From Alphaproteobacteria bacterium (lineage in GTDB: Bacteria > Pseudomonadota > Alphaproteobacteria > Reyranellales > Reyranellaceae): DNA of 64,000 nt. Shown piece after piece: positions 53,309 through 62,462 of this stretch. Positions within the stretch are counted from its first letter, which is position 1. Each line of letters begins with the position of its first letter. The stretch spans positions 62,001 through 126,000 of the forward strand of contig JAFKFL010000011.1 in the NCBI GenBank assembly GCA_017308235.1, written 5' to 3'. The translations under genes were made by a program, and so were the position numbers. Below the pieces are notes generated by a model, which ran no database searches, had not been told where the DNA came from, and saw only the letters and a program-made list of their open reading frames with translations.

Positions 53309-54262
53309 TCAGCTGCCGGTCGAGACGTCGTCGTGCGGCAGGAAGCCGTTGGTCATAAGCACGCGGTCCCAATGGGGCTCGCCGGCGAATCGCTCCTGAA
53401 TGAAATCGACGAACAGCTTGACCTTGACGTTGTAGCGGTGAGTGACCGGATAGACGGCCGAGAGCCAGAACGACGACAGGCGATAGCCATAGAGGACCGG
53501 CGTGAGGCGGCCGGCGACGATGTCGTCGGCCGCGGCGATCGTTGGAATGCAGACGACGGCGGCATGTGCCAGCGCATGCTCCTTCAGGAGATGGACGCTG
53601 TTGGTGCGTAGTGCTGCCGGCAGGTCGATGTCGATCCTCCGATTTCCGCGCATGAACTGCCAGCGATTGCGAGTGGGATAGCCGTTGTAGACGCCGAGCC
53701 GATGACGCAGCAGGTCTTCGGGGCGGCGCGGCATGCCAAAGCGGGCGATGTACTCGGGCGTCGCTAGAAACAGGCGCCGTACCGGAAAGATTCGTCGCAC
53801 GATCAGCGCGTCGGAAGCCGGTTCGAAGAGCTGCAGGATGATGTCGAAGCCCTTTTCGACTGGATCGACAATGATGTCGTTCACGATGATATCGAGGAAG
53901 ATGTCGGGGTATCGTTCCTGATATTCGTGCAGCACCTTCGAGAGATGGCCGAGAGCGAAGCCGGGAATAACGGTGAGCCGCAGTGTGCCGGTTGGCGAGC
54001 CCTTGATCTCGCGCATCTGATCCGTGACGCCGTCGAGGCGAGCTACCAGGTCGGCGCATTCCTTGTAGTAATCGGCACCAATCTCGGAGAGCTTCACGGC
54101 CCTGGTCGTGCGGTGAAACAGCGGCGCCTCGATGAATTCCTCAAGCTGCTTCACGCGCTGCGTGACGACGGAGTTGGCGACGCCCAGCTGACGCGCCGCC
54201 TCGGCAAAGCTCTCCGTCTCTGCAACCCGTACGAAGGCTTGAATGCTGAGGAATCGGTCCAT
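53309..54262 (-). CDS. LysR-family transcriptional regulator
   Basis: This 317-aa regulator has an N-terminal helix-turn-helix (FAEAARQLGVANSVVTQRVK) and an effector domain that begins GTLRLTVIPGFALGHLSKVL. It is upstream of and co-oriented with the hydroquinone dioxygenase operon, as the LysR gene pnpR is linked to pnpC genes elsewhere. The effector is probably hydroquinone or a close intermediate, but an unrelated target (the adjacent SDR gene) cannot be excluded. Confidence 0.9.
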   Translation of the reverse strand: MDRFLSIQAFVRVAETESFAEAARQLGVANSVVTQRVKQLEEFIEAPLFHRTTRAVKLSEIGADYYKECADLVARLDGVTDQMREIKGSPTGTLRLTVIPGFALGHLSKVLHEYQERYPDIFLDIIVNDIIVDPVEKGFDIILQLFEPASDALIVRRIFPVRRLFLATPEYIARFGMPRRPEDLLRHRLGVYNGYPTRNRWQFMRGNRRIDIDLPAALRTNSVHLLKEHALAHAAVVCIPTIAAADDIVAGRLTPVLYGYRLSSFWLSAVYPVTHRYNVKVKLFVDFIQERFAGEPHWDRVLMTNGFLPHDDVSTGS

Positions 54263-54332
54263 TGGTGGAGGTCGGCTCAGGACGTGGTGTGCCCTCCACT
54301 ATATCAGGAAGTCGAAGCCGGCGAGCCTCGTC

Positions 54333-55196
54333 TTAGGTCCGCTGCTTTGACAGGCTGGTTTGTACCGCTTTCCTGAAGCAGGCGAGGGCGTCCCGCGTTG
54401 CGCCAGCTGGCCACCCCGCGCTCATGCCGCCGTCGACGACCAGGTTGTGGCCAGTCAGCAAGCGAGAGGCATCGCTGGCGAGAAACAAGGCGGCCTGGGC
54501 GATATCCTCCGCGCGACCCACGTAAGGCAGCGGCTGCCATTGCGGAAGGATCGTGGAGATGGCGGCTTCTGCCGCTTCCAGGTGCTCGTCCGCCTCGTCG
54601 TGGTCGATTCCCGTACCCTTGCCAAAGATGCCGGTCGCGATCGGACCGGGAGACAGGGTGTTCACCCGGATGCCCTTTTCGCCCAGCTCCATCGCCGCAC
54701 AACGGGTCAGATGGATGGTCGCCGCCTTCGCCACCGAATAGTAGACGCCGCCAAGGCCCGCGTGGACGCCGTTGATGCTGGCCACGTTGATGACGCTGCC
54801 GGATTTCTGCGCCGCCATGATCGGCACGGCGTACTTCATGCCGGCAAGAACGCCACGGACATGGACGCCAATCGCCGCGTCGAACCGATCGAGATCGAGG
54901 TCGGCGATGGCATCATAGCGCGAGCCGGTGCCGGCATTGTTCACAAGGCAATCCAGCCGTCCGAACCGGGCCGTCGCCTGCCCGATCATCGCCTTCACGT
55001 CGGATTCACGCGACACGTCCGTCTGCACGAAGATCGCGGCGTCACCGAGCTTTTTAGCCAAACGCTCGCCATTTGCGCGGCGACGGCCCGCAATTGCCAC
55101 GCGTGCGCCGGCCTCGACGAACAATTCGGCTGTCCGTGCGCCGATGCCGCTGCTCCCGCCTGTTATGACCGCGACCTTGCCTTCGAGTGCACCCAT
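54333..55196 (-). CDS. short-chain dehydrogenase/reductase
   Basis: This is a 287-aa classical SDR with cofactor motif TGGSSGIG, NNAG, catalytic Ser in VINVASING and Tyr-x3-Lys in YYSVAKAA, followed by PGPIATGIFG. Arg residues after the glycine motif (GRRRANG) suggest NADP(H). A GAGGGAGAG lies before the ATG. The substrate is unknown; the gene sits next to a broken ABC transporter. Confidence 0.9.
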   Translation of the reverse strand: MGALEGKVAVITGGSSGIGARTAELFVEAGARVAIAGRRRANGERLAKKLGDAAIFVQTDVSRESDVKAMIGQATARFGRLDCLVNNAGTGSRYDAIADLDLDRFDAAIGVHVRGVLAGMKYAVPIMAAQKSGSVINVASINGVHAGLGGVYYSVAKAATIHLTRCAAMELGEKGIRVNTLSPGPIATGIFGKGTGIDHDEADEHLEAAEAAISTILPQWQPLPYVGRAEDIAQAALFLASDASRLLTGHNLVVDGGMSAGWPAGATRDALACFRKAVQTSLSKQRT

Positions 55197-55362
55197 TGCT
55201 CTCTCCCTCGTGACCTACGCTCGGAGCCAATCGGCTCCTCCACGAGATCGTCCATGAGGGGTTCAGCAGGCAACTATCCGGCGAGTAATCGACGGGGTCG
55301 TTCGGGAGGGTTATGCCTTCGAGTCGAGACGCCACCTGAGCGGCGTCGGACTTCGATGTCAT
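55197..55362 (-). pseudogene. possible N-terminal remnant of ABC permease gene
   Basis: An ATG at 55362 overlaps the ATPase stop as ATGA, the arrangement used in the intact importers here between coupled genes. The frame (MTSKSDAAQVASRLEGITLP onward) runs open for about 55 codons but then passes into the SDR gene in another frame and shows no transmembrane segments. It may be the stub of a deleted permease gene; no homology could be confirmed. A perfect hairpin GGAGCC-AATC-GGCTCC (55223-55238) also lies here. Confidence 0.25.
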
Positions 55363-56162
55363 TGGTTCGCCTGCTCGCGCCGCAGCACACGTGTCACTTC
55401 TTCGGAAAGGATTTCGTGGATGCGGTCGTAGAGCCTGCCGAAGGCCGGATCGCCGCGGCGGCGAGGACGTGGCAAGTCGACCTCGATCTCTTCCTTGAGG
55501 GAGGATCCGGGGCCCGAGCGCATGATGCCGATCCGATCGGCCAGGATGATCGCCTCGCCGATATCGTGCGTGATGAAAAGCACGGTGCTCGAGGTGCGCT
55601 GCTGAATGCTGGAAAGTTCGTCCTGCAGGATCGCTCGGGTCTGGGCGTCCAGTGCCGCGAACGGCTCGTCCATCAGCAGGATCGGACTGTTGCAAACCAG
55701 CGCTCGCGCGATCTGGATGCGCTGCTTCATGCCTCCGGAAAGCTGCGAAGGGAACTTGTGGCCTTGCTGCCCGAGGCCGACGAAATCGAGCTGCTGCTGT
55801 GCCTTCTGCCGTCGTTCTCCGACCGGCACGCCTGCCATCTTGAGGCCGAACTCGACATTTTCTTGTGCCGTCAGCCAGCCATAGAGGGAGTCATCACCTT
55901 GGAAGATGACGACTCGGTCCACGCCAGGGCCGGTGACAGGACGACCGTCGACCGTGAGCTGCCCACCATGGGCATGCTCGAAGCCGGCGAGCAGGTTCAG
56001 CGCCGTGGTCTTGCCGCATCCAGAAGGACCTAGCAAGACATAGAACTCGCCGCGCTCGATTGAAAGGTCGAACCCTTTCAGGATCCAGTTCGGTGTGCCA
56101 AGTCGCGTATCATAGCGAAAATCGATCTGGCGAAAGGATATGTAGGAATCGGCGTCCTGCAC
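55359..56162 (-). CDS. NitT/TauT-type ABC ATPase (orphan)
   Basis: This 267-aa ATPase has Walker A GPSGCGKTT, signature LSGGMKQR, Walker B ILLMDEPFAALD and switch His in FITHDIGEAI. It is intact, but neither an intact permease nor an intact binding protein is adjacent: upstream is only the tail of a binding-protein gene and downstream a possible permease stub. It may be non-functional as a transporter or serve another complex. Confidence 0.88.
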   Translation of the reverse strand: MQDADSYISFRQIDFRYDTRLGTPNWILKGFDLSIERGEFYVLLGPSGCGKTTALNLLAGFEHAHGGQLTVDGRPVTGPGVDRVVIFQGDDSLYGWLTAQENVEFGLKMAGVPVGERRQKAQQQLDFVGLGQQGHKFPSQLSGGMKQRIQIARALVCNSPILLMDEPFAALDAQTRAILQDELSSIQQRTSSTVLFITHDIGEAIILADRIGIMRSGPGSSLKEEIEVDLPRPRRRGDPAFGRLYDRIHEILSEEVTRVLRREQANQ

Positions 56163-56179
56163 CGGTCACTCCCTAGAAG

Positions 56180-56303
56180 TCAGTCCGCGAGGGCGTACTT
56201 TTTCGCGATGTCGGCGCAGTAGGCCTCGGCCACGAACTTATAGCGATTATCGAACTTCGGGTAGCCACGGCTGATCACCCAGCCCAGCTTCACCTTCGTA
56301 CCG
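56180..56303 (-). pseudogene. C-terminal fragment of an ABC substrate-binding protein gene
   Basis: On the minus strand about 40 codons read as a binding-protein tail (KLGWVISRGYPKFDNRY, then KFVAEAYCADIAKKYALAD and a stop at 56180-56182). In frame, a stop codon lies just upstream, near 56308, and no start is present. The fragment is 17 bases from the orphan ATPase start, the place a binding-protein gene would occupy. The rest has been lost at a junction near 56304-56310. Confidence 0.6.
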
Positions 56304-56350
56304 GTCGGTTACCTGATGGAATGACGGTGACGGTCTAAGAGGAGATGACG

Positions 56351-57247
56351 ATGTCTCATTCACGCGATCTGGTCGGCTATGGCGGCAAGCCGCCGCATGC
56401 GCGTTGGCCGGAAGACGCCCGGCTCGCGGTCAATTTCGTGCTCAACTACGAGGAAGGCTCGGAGTATTCCGTGGTCAACGGCGATGGCTTCAGCGAGACG
56501 ACACTCACCGATGCCGGGCCACCCCGAAACATGAAAATGCGCGACCTCGGCGCCGAATCGCTGTTCGAGTACGGCGCGCGCGCCGGCTTCTGGCGCGTCC
56601 ATCGGGCATTCGTCGAGCGCAAGATCCCGCTGACGCTCTATGGCTGTGCGATGGCGCTGGAAGCGAATCCGCCGGTCGCAGCGGCGATCCGCGACACCAA
56701 TTGGGACATTGCCGGCCACGGCTGGCGCTGGATGAATCATTTTGAGCTGGAGGAGGCGCAGGAACGCGAGCTGATCTGCAAGACGGTCGCGTCGTTCGTG
56801 AATACGGTCGGGCGGCGGCCGTACGGCTGGTATTGCCGCTATGCGCCAAGCGTCAACACGCGGCGACTCCTGGCGGAAGAGGGCGGCTTTCTCTACGACT
56901 CGGATTCATATGCCGACGACCTTCCGTTCTGGGTCCGGGTTGGCGATCGACCGCGTCTCGTCGTTCCCTATAGCATGACGACCAACGACCAGATGTTCTA
57001 TCGCGGCAACGTCGCCAAGGCCGACGACTGGCTGCAGATGATCCGCGATGCCATCGACGTGCTCTATCGTGAAGGCGCCAGCCGACCGAAGATGATGTCG
57101 ATCGGCCTGCATGCCCGCATCATCGGCAACCCCACGCGCTTTGTGGCGCTCGAACGGCTGCTCGATCACGTGCTGGGCCTGCGCGGCGTCTGGGTTACGC
57201 GACGTCAGGACATCGCGCAGCACTGGATAAATACGCATCGTCCTTGA
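56351..57247 (+). CDS. polysaccharide deacetylase-family allantoinase-like protein (PuuE-like)
   Basis: This 298-aa NodB-fold enzyme of the PuuE type opens cyclic ureides such as allantoin in relatives. Family stretches include VNFVLNYEEGSE, EYGARAGFWRVHRAF, the GHGWRW block with its metal-region His, and WYCRYAPSVNTRRLLAEEGG. The start at ATG 56351 is preferred because AGAGGAG stands 6 bases upstream; ATG 56345 abuts it. It is a single gene convergent with the ArsB-like gene. No other purine-degradation gene is in the window. Confidence 0.82.
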   Translation: MSHSRDLVGYGGKPPHARWPEDARLAVNFVLNYEEGSEYSVVNGDGFSETTLTDAGPPRNMKMRDLGAESLFEYGARAGFWRVHRAFVERKIPLTLYGCAMALEANPPVAAAIRDTNWDIAGHGWRWMNHFELEEAQERELICKTVASFVNTVGRRPYGWYCRYAPSVNTRRLLAEEGGFLYDSDSYADDLPFWVRVGDRPRLVVPYSMTTNDQMFYRGNVAKADDWLQMIRDAIDVLYREGASRPKMMSIGLHARIIGNPTRFVALERLLDHVLGLRGVWVTRRQDIAQHWINTHRP

Positions 57248-57256
57248 ACTGAAGCG

Positions 57257-58504
57257 TCAGAGCAGCGCCACGGCCAGCGACAGAAGCAGCGCCGGTGGCA
57301 TCACCAGCACGCCCACTTTCAGGAAGGCGAAGGCTCCCACGCGTACGCCTTCCCGGCGCAGGGCAGCAAGCCAGAGGATGGTCGCGAGTGATCCGGTGAC
57401 CGAGAGATTGGGTCCAAGGTCGACACCGATCAGCGCTGCGCGTGTCACGGGATCGGGAGGGCTGGCGATCTGCAGGGCGCTGCTGGCGATCAGACCGGCC
57501 GGCAGATTGTTGATCAGGTTGCCACCGACGGCGACCGTCAGACCCATGGCCCAGCTCGTCGCCGTTACCGACTCTGCCGCCGCATGATGGATCGCGTCGG
57601 CCAGCAGGCGGATCAGGCCGCTCCGGTCGAGCGCTTCGACCAGCACGAACAGGCCGGCGACCAGAGGCAACACACTCCAGGAAATGTCCTTGATCGTGCC
57701 CCACGGGCCTTTGCGTTCGACGATTAGCACGATGATCGCGGTGAGGGCGCCTGCGATCGCGGTCGGCAAGCCGAGTTGGAGGTCGAGGGCGGAGGAGACG
57801 ATCAGGACGACCGCCGTTGCCGCGATGCCGGCTGCCGCTACCTTGCCGCTGTGGGAGAGGTGCGGCACAGGTACATCGGTCGCGATCGGCCGTCGGAGTG
57901 CTTTGCGCTGCGTCCAGCGCAGCACGACGTAGGTCACGACAATCGACGCGACGGAGGCGGGAAGATAGCGGGGCAGCCATTCGAGCAGCGGCGGCATCTG
58001 GCTGCCATAGAGGACAAGGTTCGCCGGATTGGAGATCGGCAAAACGAAGGACGCCGCGTTGGCGATGAAGGCGCAGATCAGGAGATAGGGCAGGGGTTGC
58101 TCGGTCTTGGCGGTCCGGGCCGCTGCTGCGACAGCCGGTGTCAGCACCACTGCTGTCGCATCGTTCGACAGAAAAATCGTCACGATCGTGCCGACAATGT
58201 AGATCATCGTGAACATGCGGCTGGCTGAGCCGTTTGCCCGTCTTGTCGCATGAGCAGCGGCCCAGTCGAACAGTCCTTCAGCCCGCGCGGTCTCGGCCAG
58301 CAGCATCATGCCAAACAGGAAGAGATAGACGTCGGTGCCTTTGCCGATGCCGGTCAGCGCATCGTCAGGCGAAAGCAGGCCGGTGACGACGAGGATCGCA
58401 GCCCCGACGACAGCCCAGACCGCTTCGGGAGCACCGAACGGCCGGACGATCACGCCCATGGTCGCGGCGGCGGCAATCGCCCAGATCGTAGACTGGATCA
58501 GCAT
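57257..58504 (-). CDS. ArsB/NhaD-type ion transporter family membrane protein
   Basis: This 415-aa protein has about 11 hydrophobic segments and the duplicated ion-transporter (SLC13/ArsB) pattern: FLSNDATAVVLTPAV with FVLPISNPANLVLYG in the first half, and VGGNLINNLPAGLI in the second. These match ArsB arsenite exporters, but no arsR, arsA or arsC is adjacent, so substrate assignment is tentative. Confidence 0.82.
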   Translation of the reverse strand: MLIQSTIWAIAAAATMGVIVRPFGAPEAVWAVVGAAILVVTGLLSPDDALTGIGKGTDVYLFLFGMMLLAETARAEGLFDWAAAHATRRANGSASRMFTMIYIVGTIVTIFLSNDATAVVLTPAVAAAARTAKTEQPLPYLLICAFIANAASFVLPISNPANLVLYGSQMPPLLEWLPRYLPASVASIVVTYVVLRWTQRKALRRPIATDVPVPHLSHSGKVAAAGIAATAVVLIVSSALDLQLGLPTAIAGALTAIIVLIVERKGPWGTIKDISWSVLPLVAGLFVLVEALDRSGLIRLLADAIHHAAAESVTATSWAMGLTVAVGGNLINNLPAGLIASSALQIASPPDPVTRAALIGVDLGPNLSVTGSLATILWLAALRREGVRVGAFAFLKVGVLVMPPALLLSLAVALL

Positions 58505-58505
58505 G

Positions 58506-59774
58506 TCACCGATTTACGTCCCTGGGCCGTTCCGTAGCAACATTGGCTTCAGAAGCAGAAACTGATCGCAAGGCATCGGCAAAAACAACCCAGACGGCGA
58601 TCGATATCAGGGCGAAGCTACCCAGGATCAGGAACGTCGGGCCGTAGCCGATCATCTGGGCAAGCCATCCACCCAAGGCGGGACTTAGTGCGCCGCCGAT
58701 ACCCTGAACGGTCATGACAGCGCCTTGGCCGAGGTTCACACGGCCCGTTCCCTGCAACATGCGGGCCACGAAGGCGGGGATGGCTGCTGTCTGCAGGCCT
58801 GCGCTGATGCCATCCAGGATCTGCACCGGATAGACGCCCCAATCCGTGATGAGATAGGCCGCAAGCACAGCGCGGAGCGGCTGCATGGCAAAGGAAATGA
58901 GCAGGACGAGCCAAAAACCCCTTCGTTCCACCAAGCGTATGGCTGCGAGTGAGCCGATGATCATCACGCCCTGGCCCACGACGATCGTTTTGGCGACGAA
59001 GCTTGCTGGCTCCCCCGCGCCTGCCGACACAACAGCCAAACTATAGAGGGGCAGCATGCCGGCGGTACCGAGGTTGAACAGCGCAAGAGCGGCGGCCAGA
59101 ACCATCAGCGGTCGACAACTGTGGAGCACGCCAAGGCCGAGCAAGCCTTCGTTGTCGGCGCCTTCTTCCGCGAGGCCGCGGGCTGCGCGTCGGTGGATGG
59201 CTTTCGCCGGAATCATCGAGACAGAGATGATTGACAAAATCGCGAAGGCGGCAGCAAGCCAGAACACGGCCGGCAGTCCAAAACGCCAACCAAGATATCC
59301 CGCCAGCGCTGCGCCGACCATGTTGCCGGCGTGATTGAAAGCCTGGTTCTTGCCGTTCTGGCGGTTGAAGCCCGCCTGCCGCACGATGCCCAACGTGATG
59401 CCGTTGACGGCCGGTCCGATCGTGCCACCTGCGACTGCGGTCGCGATCTGGGAGATAGAGACGAGCCAGAAATTTTGCGTGAGCAGCACGATGCCGGAGG
59501 CCAGCACTGTGCAGACGCCAGCGACAATCACGAGAGCCCGCTTGTAGCGGGTCGAGTCGACCAGAGCGCCGGAGGGTGCCGCGATGAGCATGCCCGCGAC
59601 GGAACCTGCCGTCATAACGGTTCCGATCGGGCCGCTTTCCCAGTGATGACCCAGCAAGAAGACGCCGAGGAACGGCCCGATTCCGGCTTGCATGTCGGCC
59701 ATGAAGAAGTTCAGGGCCTGTAGCGGCCAAATCCCCAGTTTGGGCCGTGGGGAGGTTGCGATAGCAGCAGTCAA
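58506..59774 (-). CDS. MFS transporter
   Basis: This 422-aa protein has about twelve hydrophobic segments. The loop ALVDSTRYKRALVIVAG between helices 2 and 3 fits the MFS, and the N-terminal FFMADMQAGIGPFLGVFLLG resembles a group of DHA1-like exporters of unknown cargo. Its stop lies 2 bases from the ArsB-like start, so the two are probably co-transcribed. Confidence 0.85.
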   Translation of the reverse strand: MTAAIATSPRPKLGIWPLQALNFFMADMQAGIGPFLGVFLLGHHWESGPIGTVMTAGSVAGMLIAAPSGALVDSTRYKRALVIVAGVCTVLASGIVLLTQNFWLVSISQIATAVAGGTIGPAVNGITLGIVRQAGFNRQNGKNQAFNHAGNMVGAALAGYLGWRFGLPAVFWLAAAFAILSIISVSMIPAKAIHRRAARGLAEEGADNEGLLGLGVLHSCRPLMVLAAALALFNLGTAGMLPLYSLAVVSAGAGEPASFVAKTIVVGQGVMIIGSLAAIRLVERRGFWLVLLISFAMQPLRAVLAAYLITDWGVYPVQILDGISAGLQTAAIPAFVARMLQGTGRVNLGQGAVMTVQGIGGALSPALGGWLAQMIGYGPTFLILGSFALISIAVWVVFADALRSVSASEANVATERPRDVNR

Positions 59775-59799
59775 TCTGCGTTTCCGCGCGTAGAGGCCG

Positions 59800-59826
59800 C
59801 CTTCTAACGGGTGCCCGCTGAGAAGG
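59800..59826. other. stem-loop between leuD-like and MFS genes
   Basis: CCTTCT (59800-59805) and AGAAGG (59821-59826) pair, with an inner CGG/CCG stem. It lies in the 76-base gap after the leuD-like stop on the minus strand. There is no U-tract, so its role as a terminator is doubtful. Confidence 0.3.
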
Positions 59827-59850
59827 TTGCCTTACGGCGGTCTCGGGCGG

Positions 59851-60453
59851 TTACAGCCAGGGCATGTCTCGGCGTTGGCCGTCCTCGAAGCGGGCGATGT
59901 CCTGCGCGTAGCCGAGCGTGAAGTCGATCGAATCGGTTCCCTTCAGCAGCATGTCCTTGCGGAAGGAATCGATATCGAACTTGTCGGTCTGGCCGTCCGG
60001 TCCGACGACGGTCTGCGTGGCAAGATCGATCGCCAGCGTAGCGCCGGGCAGTTCGTGCAGGATGACCCTGAGCCGCGCCACGCGCTCGACCGGCAATCGG
60101 ATCGGCAGGGCGCCGTTCTGGAAGCAGTTGTTGAAGAAGATGTCGCCGAAGCTTGGCGCAACGAAGGCGCGGAAGCCGTTGTCGATCATCGTCGTCACGG
60201 CATTCTCGCGCGAGGAGCCGCAGGCGAAGTTGTGGTTGCCAACAATGATCTGGGCGCCCTTGTAGGCCGGGTTGTTGAGCGTCACGCCCTCGCGGGGCCG
60301 GCCATTGGGATCGAGCCGCATGTCATGGAAAAAGCCCTCGACCTGTTGCTCGCGCGACCGCCCGAGATAGCGGGCCGGGATGATCTGGTCGGTGTCGACA
60401 TTGGCCTGGTCGATCGGCACGGCGACGGCGGTGAGTTTGGTGAACGGTTCCAC
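59851..60453 (-). CDS. leuD: 3-isopropylmalate dehydratase small subunit (LeuD-like)
   Basis: This 200-aa swivelling domain of an isopropylmalate-isomerase-type hydro-lyase has DTDQIIPARYL and the substrate-binding block FACGSSRENAV. The latter differs from the usual GCGSSREHA in Glu-Asn for Glu-His. It is co-transcribed with the large subunit 10 bases upstream. It could be a second, diverged LeuD rather than the leucine-biosynthetic copy. Confidence 0.82.
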   Translation of the reverse strand: MEPFTKLTAVAVPIDQANVDTDQIIPARYLGRSREQQVEGFFHDMRLDPNGRPREGVTLNNPAYKGAQIIVGNHNFACGSSRENAVTTMIDNGFRAFVAPSFGDIFFNNCFQNGALPIRLPVERVARLRVILHELPGATLAIDLATQTVVGPDGQTDKFDIDSFRKDMLLKGTDSIDFTLGYAQDIARFEDGQRRDMPWL

Positions 60454-60463
60454 GGGAAAGCTC

Positions 60464-61867
60464 CTAGCCCAGCATCTTGCGCACGTCGGTGAAATGGCCG
60501 GTCACTGCCGCTGCCGCGGCCATTGCCGGGCTCACGAGGTGCGTGCGCACGCCACGCCCTTGGCGGCCGACGAAGTTGCGGTTCGAGGTCGAAGCGATGC
60601 GTTGTCCCGCGACGCCGACGTCGCCATTGACGCCGATGCACATGGAGCATCCGGGCTCGCGCCATTCGAAGCCGGCCTCGCGGAAGATCTTGTCCAGGCC
60701 TTCCGCCTCGGCCTGCTGCTTGATCAGGCCCGAGCCCGCGACAACCCAGGTCGGCACCTGGGCCTTTCGGCCCTTGGCGATCTTGGCGGCCATGCGCAGG
60801 TCCTCGATGCGACTGTTGGTGCAGGAACCGATGAAGACACGATCCACCGGGATCTGCTCGACCGGCGTGCCGGGCTTCAGATCCATGTAGTCGAGCGCCC
60901 GCCGCATGCTTTCCTTCTTGGTCTGATCGGTGGCGGAGGCAGGGTCGGGAACGCGGCCCGTGACCGACAGTGCGTCCTCGGGGCTGGTGCCCCAGGTGAC
61001 CATGGGAGCAATGTCGGCGCCGTTGAGCGTCACTTCATGGTCGAAGGTGGCTCCCGCGTCGGATGGCAGGCCCTTCCAGAACGTCATCGCCCTGTCCCAC
61101 ATTTCGCCTTTGGGTGCGTAGGGTTTGTCCTTCAGATAGGCGAAGGTCGTGTCGTCGGGCGCGACCATGCCGGCGCGGCCGCCGGCTTCGATCGACATGT
61201 TGCAAAGGGTGAGCCGGCCTTCCATTGAGAGCGAACGGATAGCGCTGCCAGCGTATTCCATCACGTAGCCGACGCCGCCGGCGGCGCCGATCTTGGCGAT
61301 GATCGCCAGGATGATGTCCTTGCCGGTGATCCCGTTGCCCAGCTCGCCCTCGATATTGATGCGCATCGCCTTGGGCTTGCGCTGCCAGAGACACTGCGTC
61401 GCCATCACGTGCGTCACTTCCGACGAACCGATACCGAAGGCGAGCGCACCCAGCGCTCCGTGAGTCGAAGTGTGCGAATCACCGCACACCATCAGCAGGC
61501 CGGGCTGTGTGAGGCCCTGCTCGGGGCCGACGACATGGATGATGCCCTGGCGTGGATCGCCGGCGGCAAAGACCGTGACGCCGTGCGCGTCGCAATTCTC
61601 CTTGATGACCTCGACCAGATGCCGCTGCTGCGGGTCGGCGATGTCCTGCGGACGGCGGCTGCTCGTGAGCACATAATGATCCGGCGTGGCGAAGCTGCGA
61701 TCGGGTCGGCGGACTTTCATATCCCGCTCTTTCAACCGCGCAAAAGCGGCTGCCGAGCCGTCATGCATCAGATGGCGGTCGATATAGAGCAGCGTGTAGC
61801 CGTCGTCGCGGTCGACCACGATGTGGCGCTGCCAGATTTTCTCAAACATGGTCCGCGGCTGGGCCAT
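60464..61867 (-). CDS. leuC: 3-isopropylmalate dehydratase large subunit (LeuC-like)
   Basis: This 467-aa aconitase-type iron-sulfur hydro-lyase has the 4Fe-4S cysteines in FIGSCTNSR and PGCSMCIG, the VCGDSHTSTHGALGALAFGI block and VSPAMAAAAAVTGHF. Two normally constant spots are altered: CIGVNGD stands where CLAMNxD is usual, and GQRIASTSNRNFVGRQG where ERCASTSNRNFEGRQG is usual. Isopropylmalate isomerase is the default call; a related catabolic substrate (methylmalate or dimethylmalate type) is possible. Confidence 0.85.
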   Translation of the reverse strand: MAQPRTMFEKIWQRHIVVDRDDGYTLLYIDRHLMHDGSAAAFARLKERDMKVRRPDRSFATPDHYVLTSSRRPQDIADPQQRHLVEVIKENCDAHGVTVFAAGDPRQGIIHVVGPEQGLTQPGLLMVCGDSHTSTHGALGALAFGIGSSEVTHVMATQCLWQRKPKAMRINIEGELGNGITGKDIILAIIAKIGAAGGVGYVMEYAGSAIRSLSMEGRLTLCNMSIEAGGRAGMVAPDDTTFAYLKDKPYAPKGEMWDRAMTFWKGLPSDAGATFDHEVTLNGADIAPMVTWGTSPEDALSVTGRVPDPASATDQTKKESMRRALDYMDLKPGTPVEQIPVDRVFIGSCTNSRIEDLRMAAKIAKGRKAQVPTWVVAGSGLIKQQAEAEGLDKIFREAGFEWREPGCSMCIGVNGDVGVAGQRIASTSNRNFVGRQGRGVRTHLVSPAMAAAAAVTGHFTDVRKMLG

Positions 61868-61962
61868 CCGAATCCACCTTTCTTTCGTCGGGGGACTCTA
61901 CCAGCCGTGGCCCAAGCTTGCCGAGTCGTTCGATGACGCAAGGTCGCGTTGCAAAACGCCTG

Positions 61963-62436
61963 CTAGGCTGCCGTCGCGGTCGAGCCTGCCTTCACATTTA
62001 CGGGATGGATCGAGCGGAAGCTGATCGCGAAGCGGTTCCAGGCATTGATCGTCGCCACCAGGAGCGTGAGCTTCACCAGTTCCTCCTCCGAGAATTCGGC
62101 CCGCGCCTGCTCGTAGACGTCGTCTGGCACGTGGGTCTGGCTCACCAGGGTCACCGCCTCGGTCCAGGCAAGCGCCGCCCGCTCGCGCGCCGAATAGAAT
62201 GGCGATTCGCGCCAGGCGTCGAGCACGTAGATCCGTTCCTCCTTTTCGCCCTTGGTGCGAGCGTCGCGCGTATGCATGTGCAGGCAGAAAGCACAGCCGT
62301 TGATTTGCGAGGCCCGGATCTTCACCAGCTCCATCAGCAAGGGCTCCAACCCGATACCAGCAGCCTGACTTTCGAGTGCCATCATTGCCTTCATGACCGG
62401 AGGGGCGGCCTGGTAGGCATTCAATCTCGGTTTCAT
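61963..62436 (-). CDS. AhpD-like carboxymuconolactone decarboxylase family protein
   Basis: This 157-aa all-helical protein has the AhpD redox motif Cys48-Ala-Phe-Cys51 with His55 (GCAFCLHMHT), so it is more likely a peroxidase/disulfide reductase-type protein than a true decarboxylase. AAAGGAGG precedes the ATG. It lies downstream of the DHA2-type exporter gene by 26 bases on the same strand. Confidence 0.88.
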   Translation of the reverse strand: MKPRLNAYQAAPPVMKAMMALESQAAGIGLEPLLMELVKIRASQINGCAFCLHMHTRDARTKGEKEERIYVLDAWRESPFYSARERAALAWTEAVTLVSQTHVPDDVYEQARAEFSEEELVKLTLLVATINAWNRFAISFRSIHPVNVKAGSTATAA

Positions 62437-62462
62437 GGTGATCCTCCTTTCGGTTGAGGGAG

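Noticed and set aside
57257..58504. Arsenic resistance operon
   Set aside because: The membrane protein is ArsB-like, but no arsR, arsA, arsC or acr3 gene is adjacent, so an arsenic operon is not claimed.
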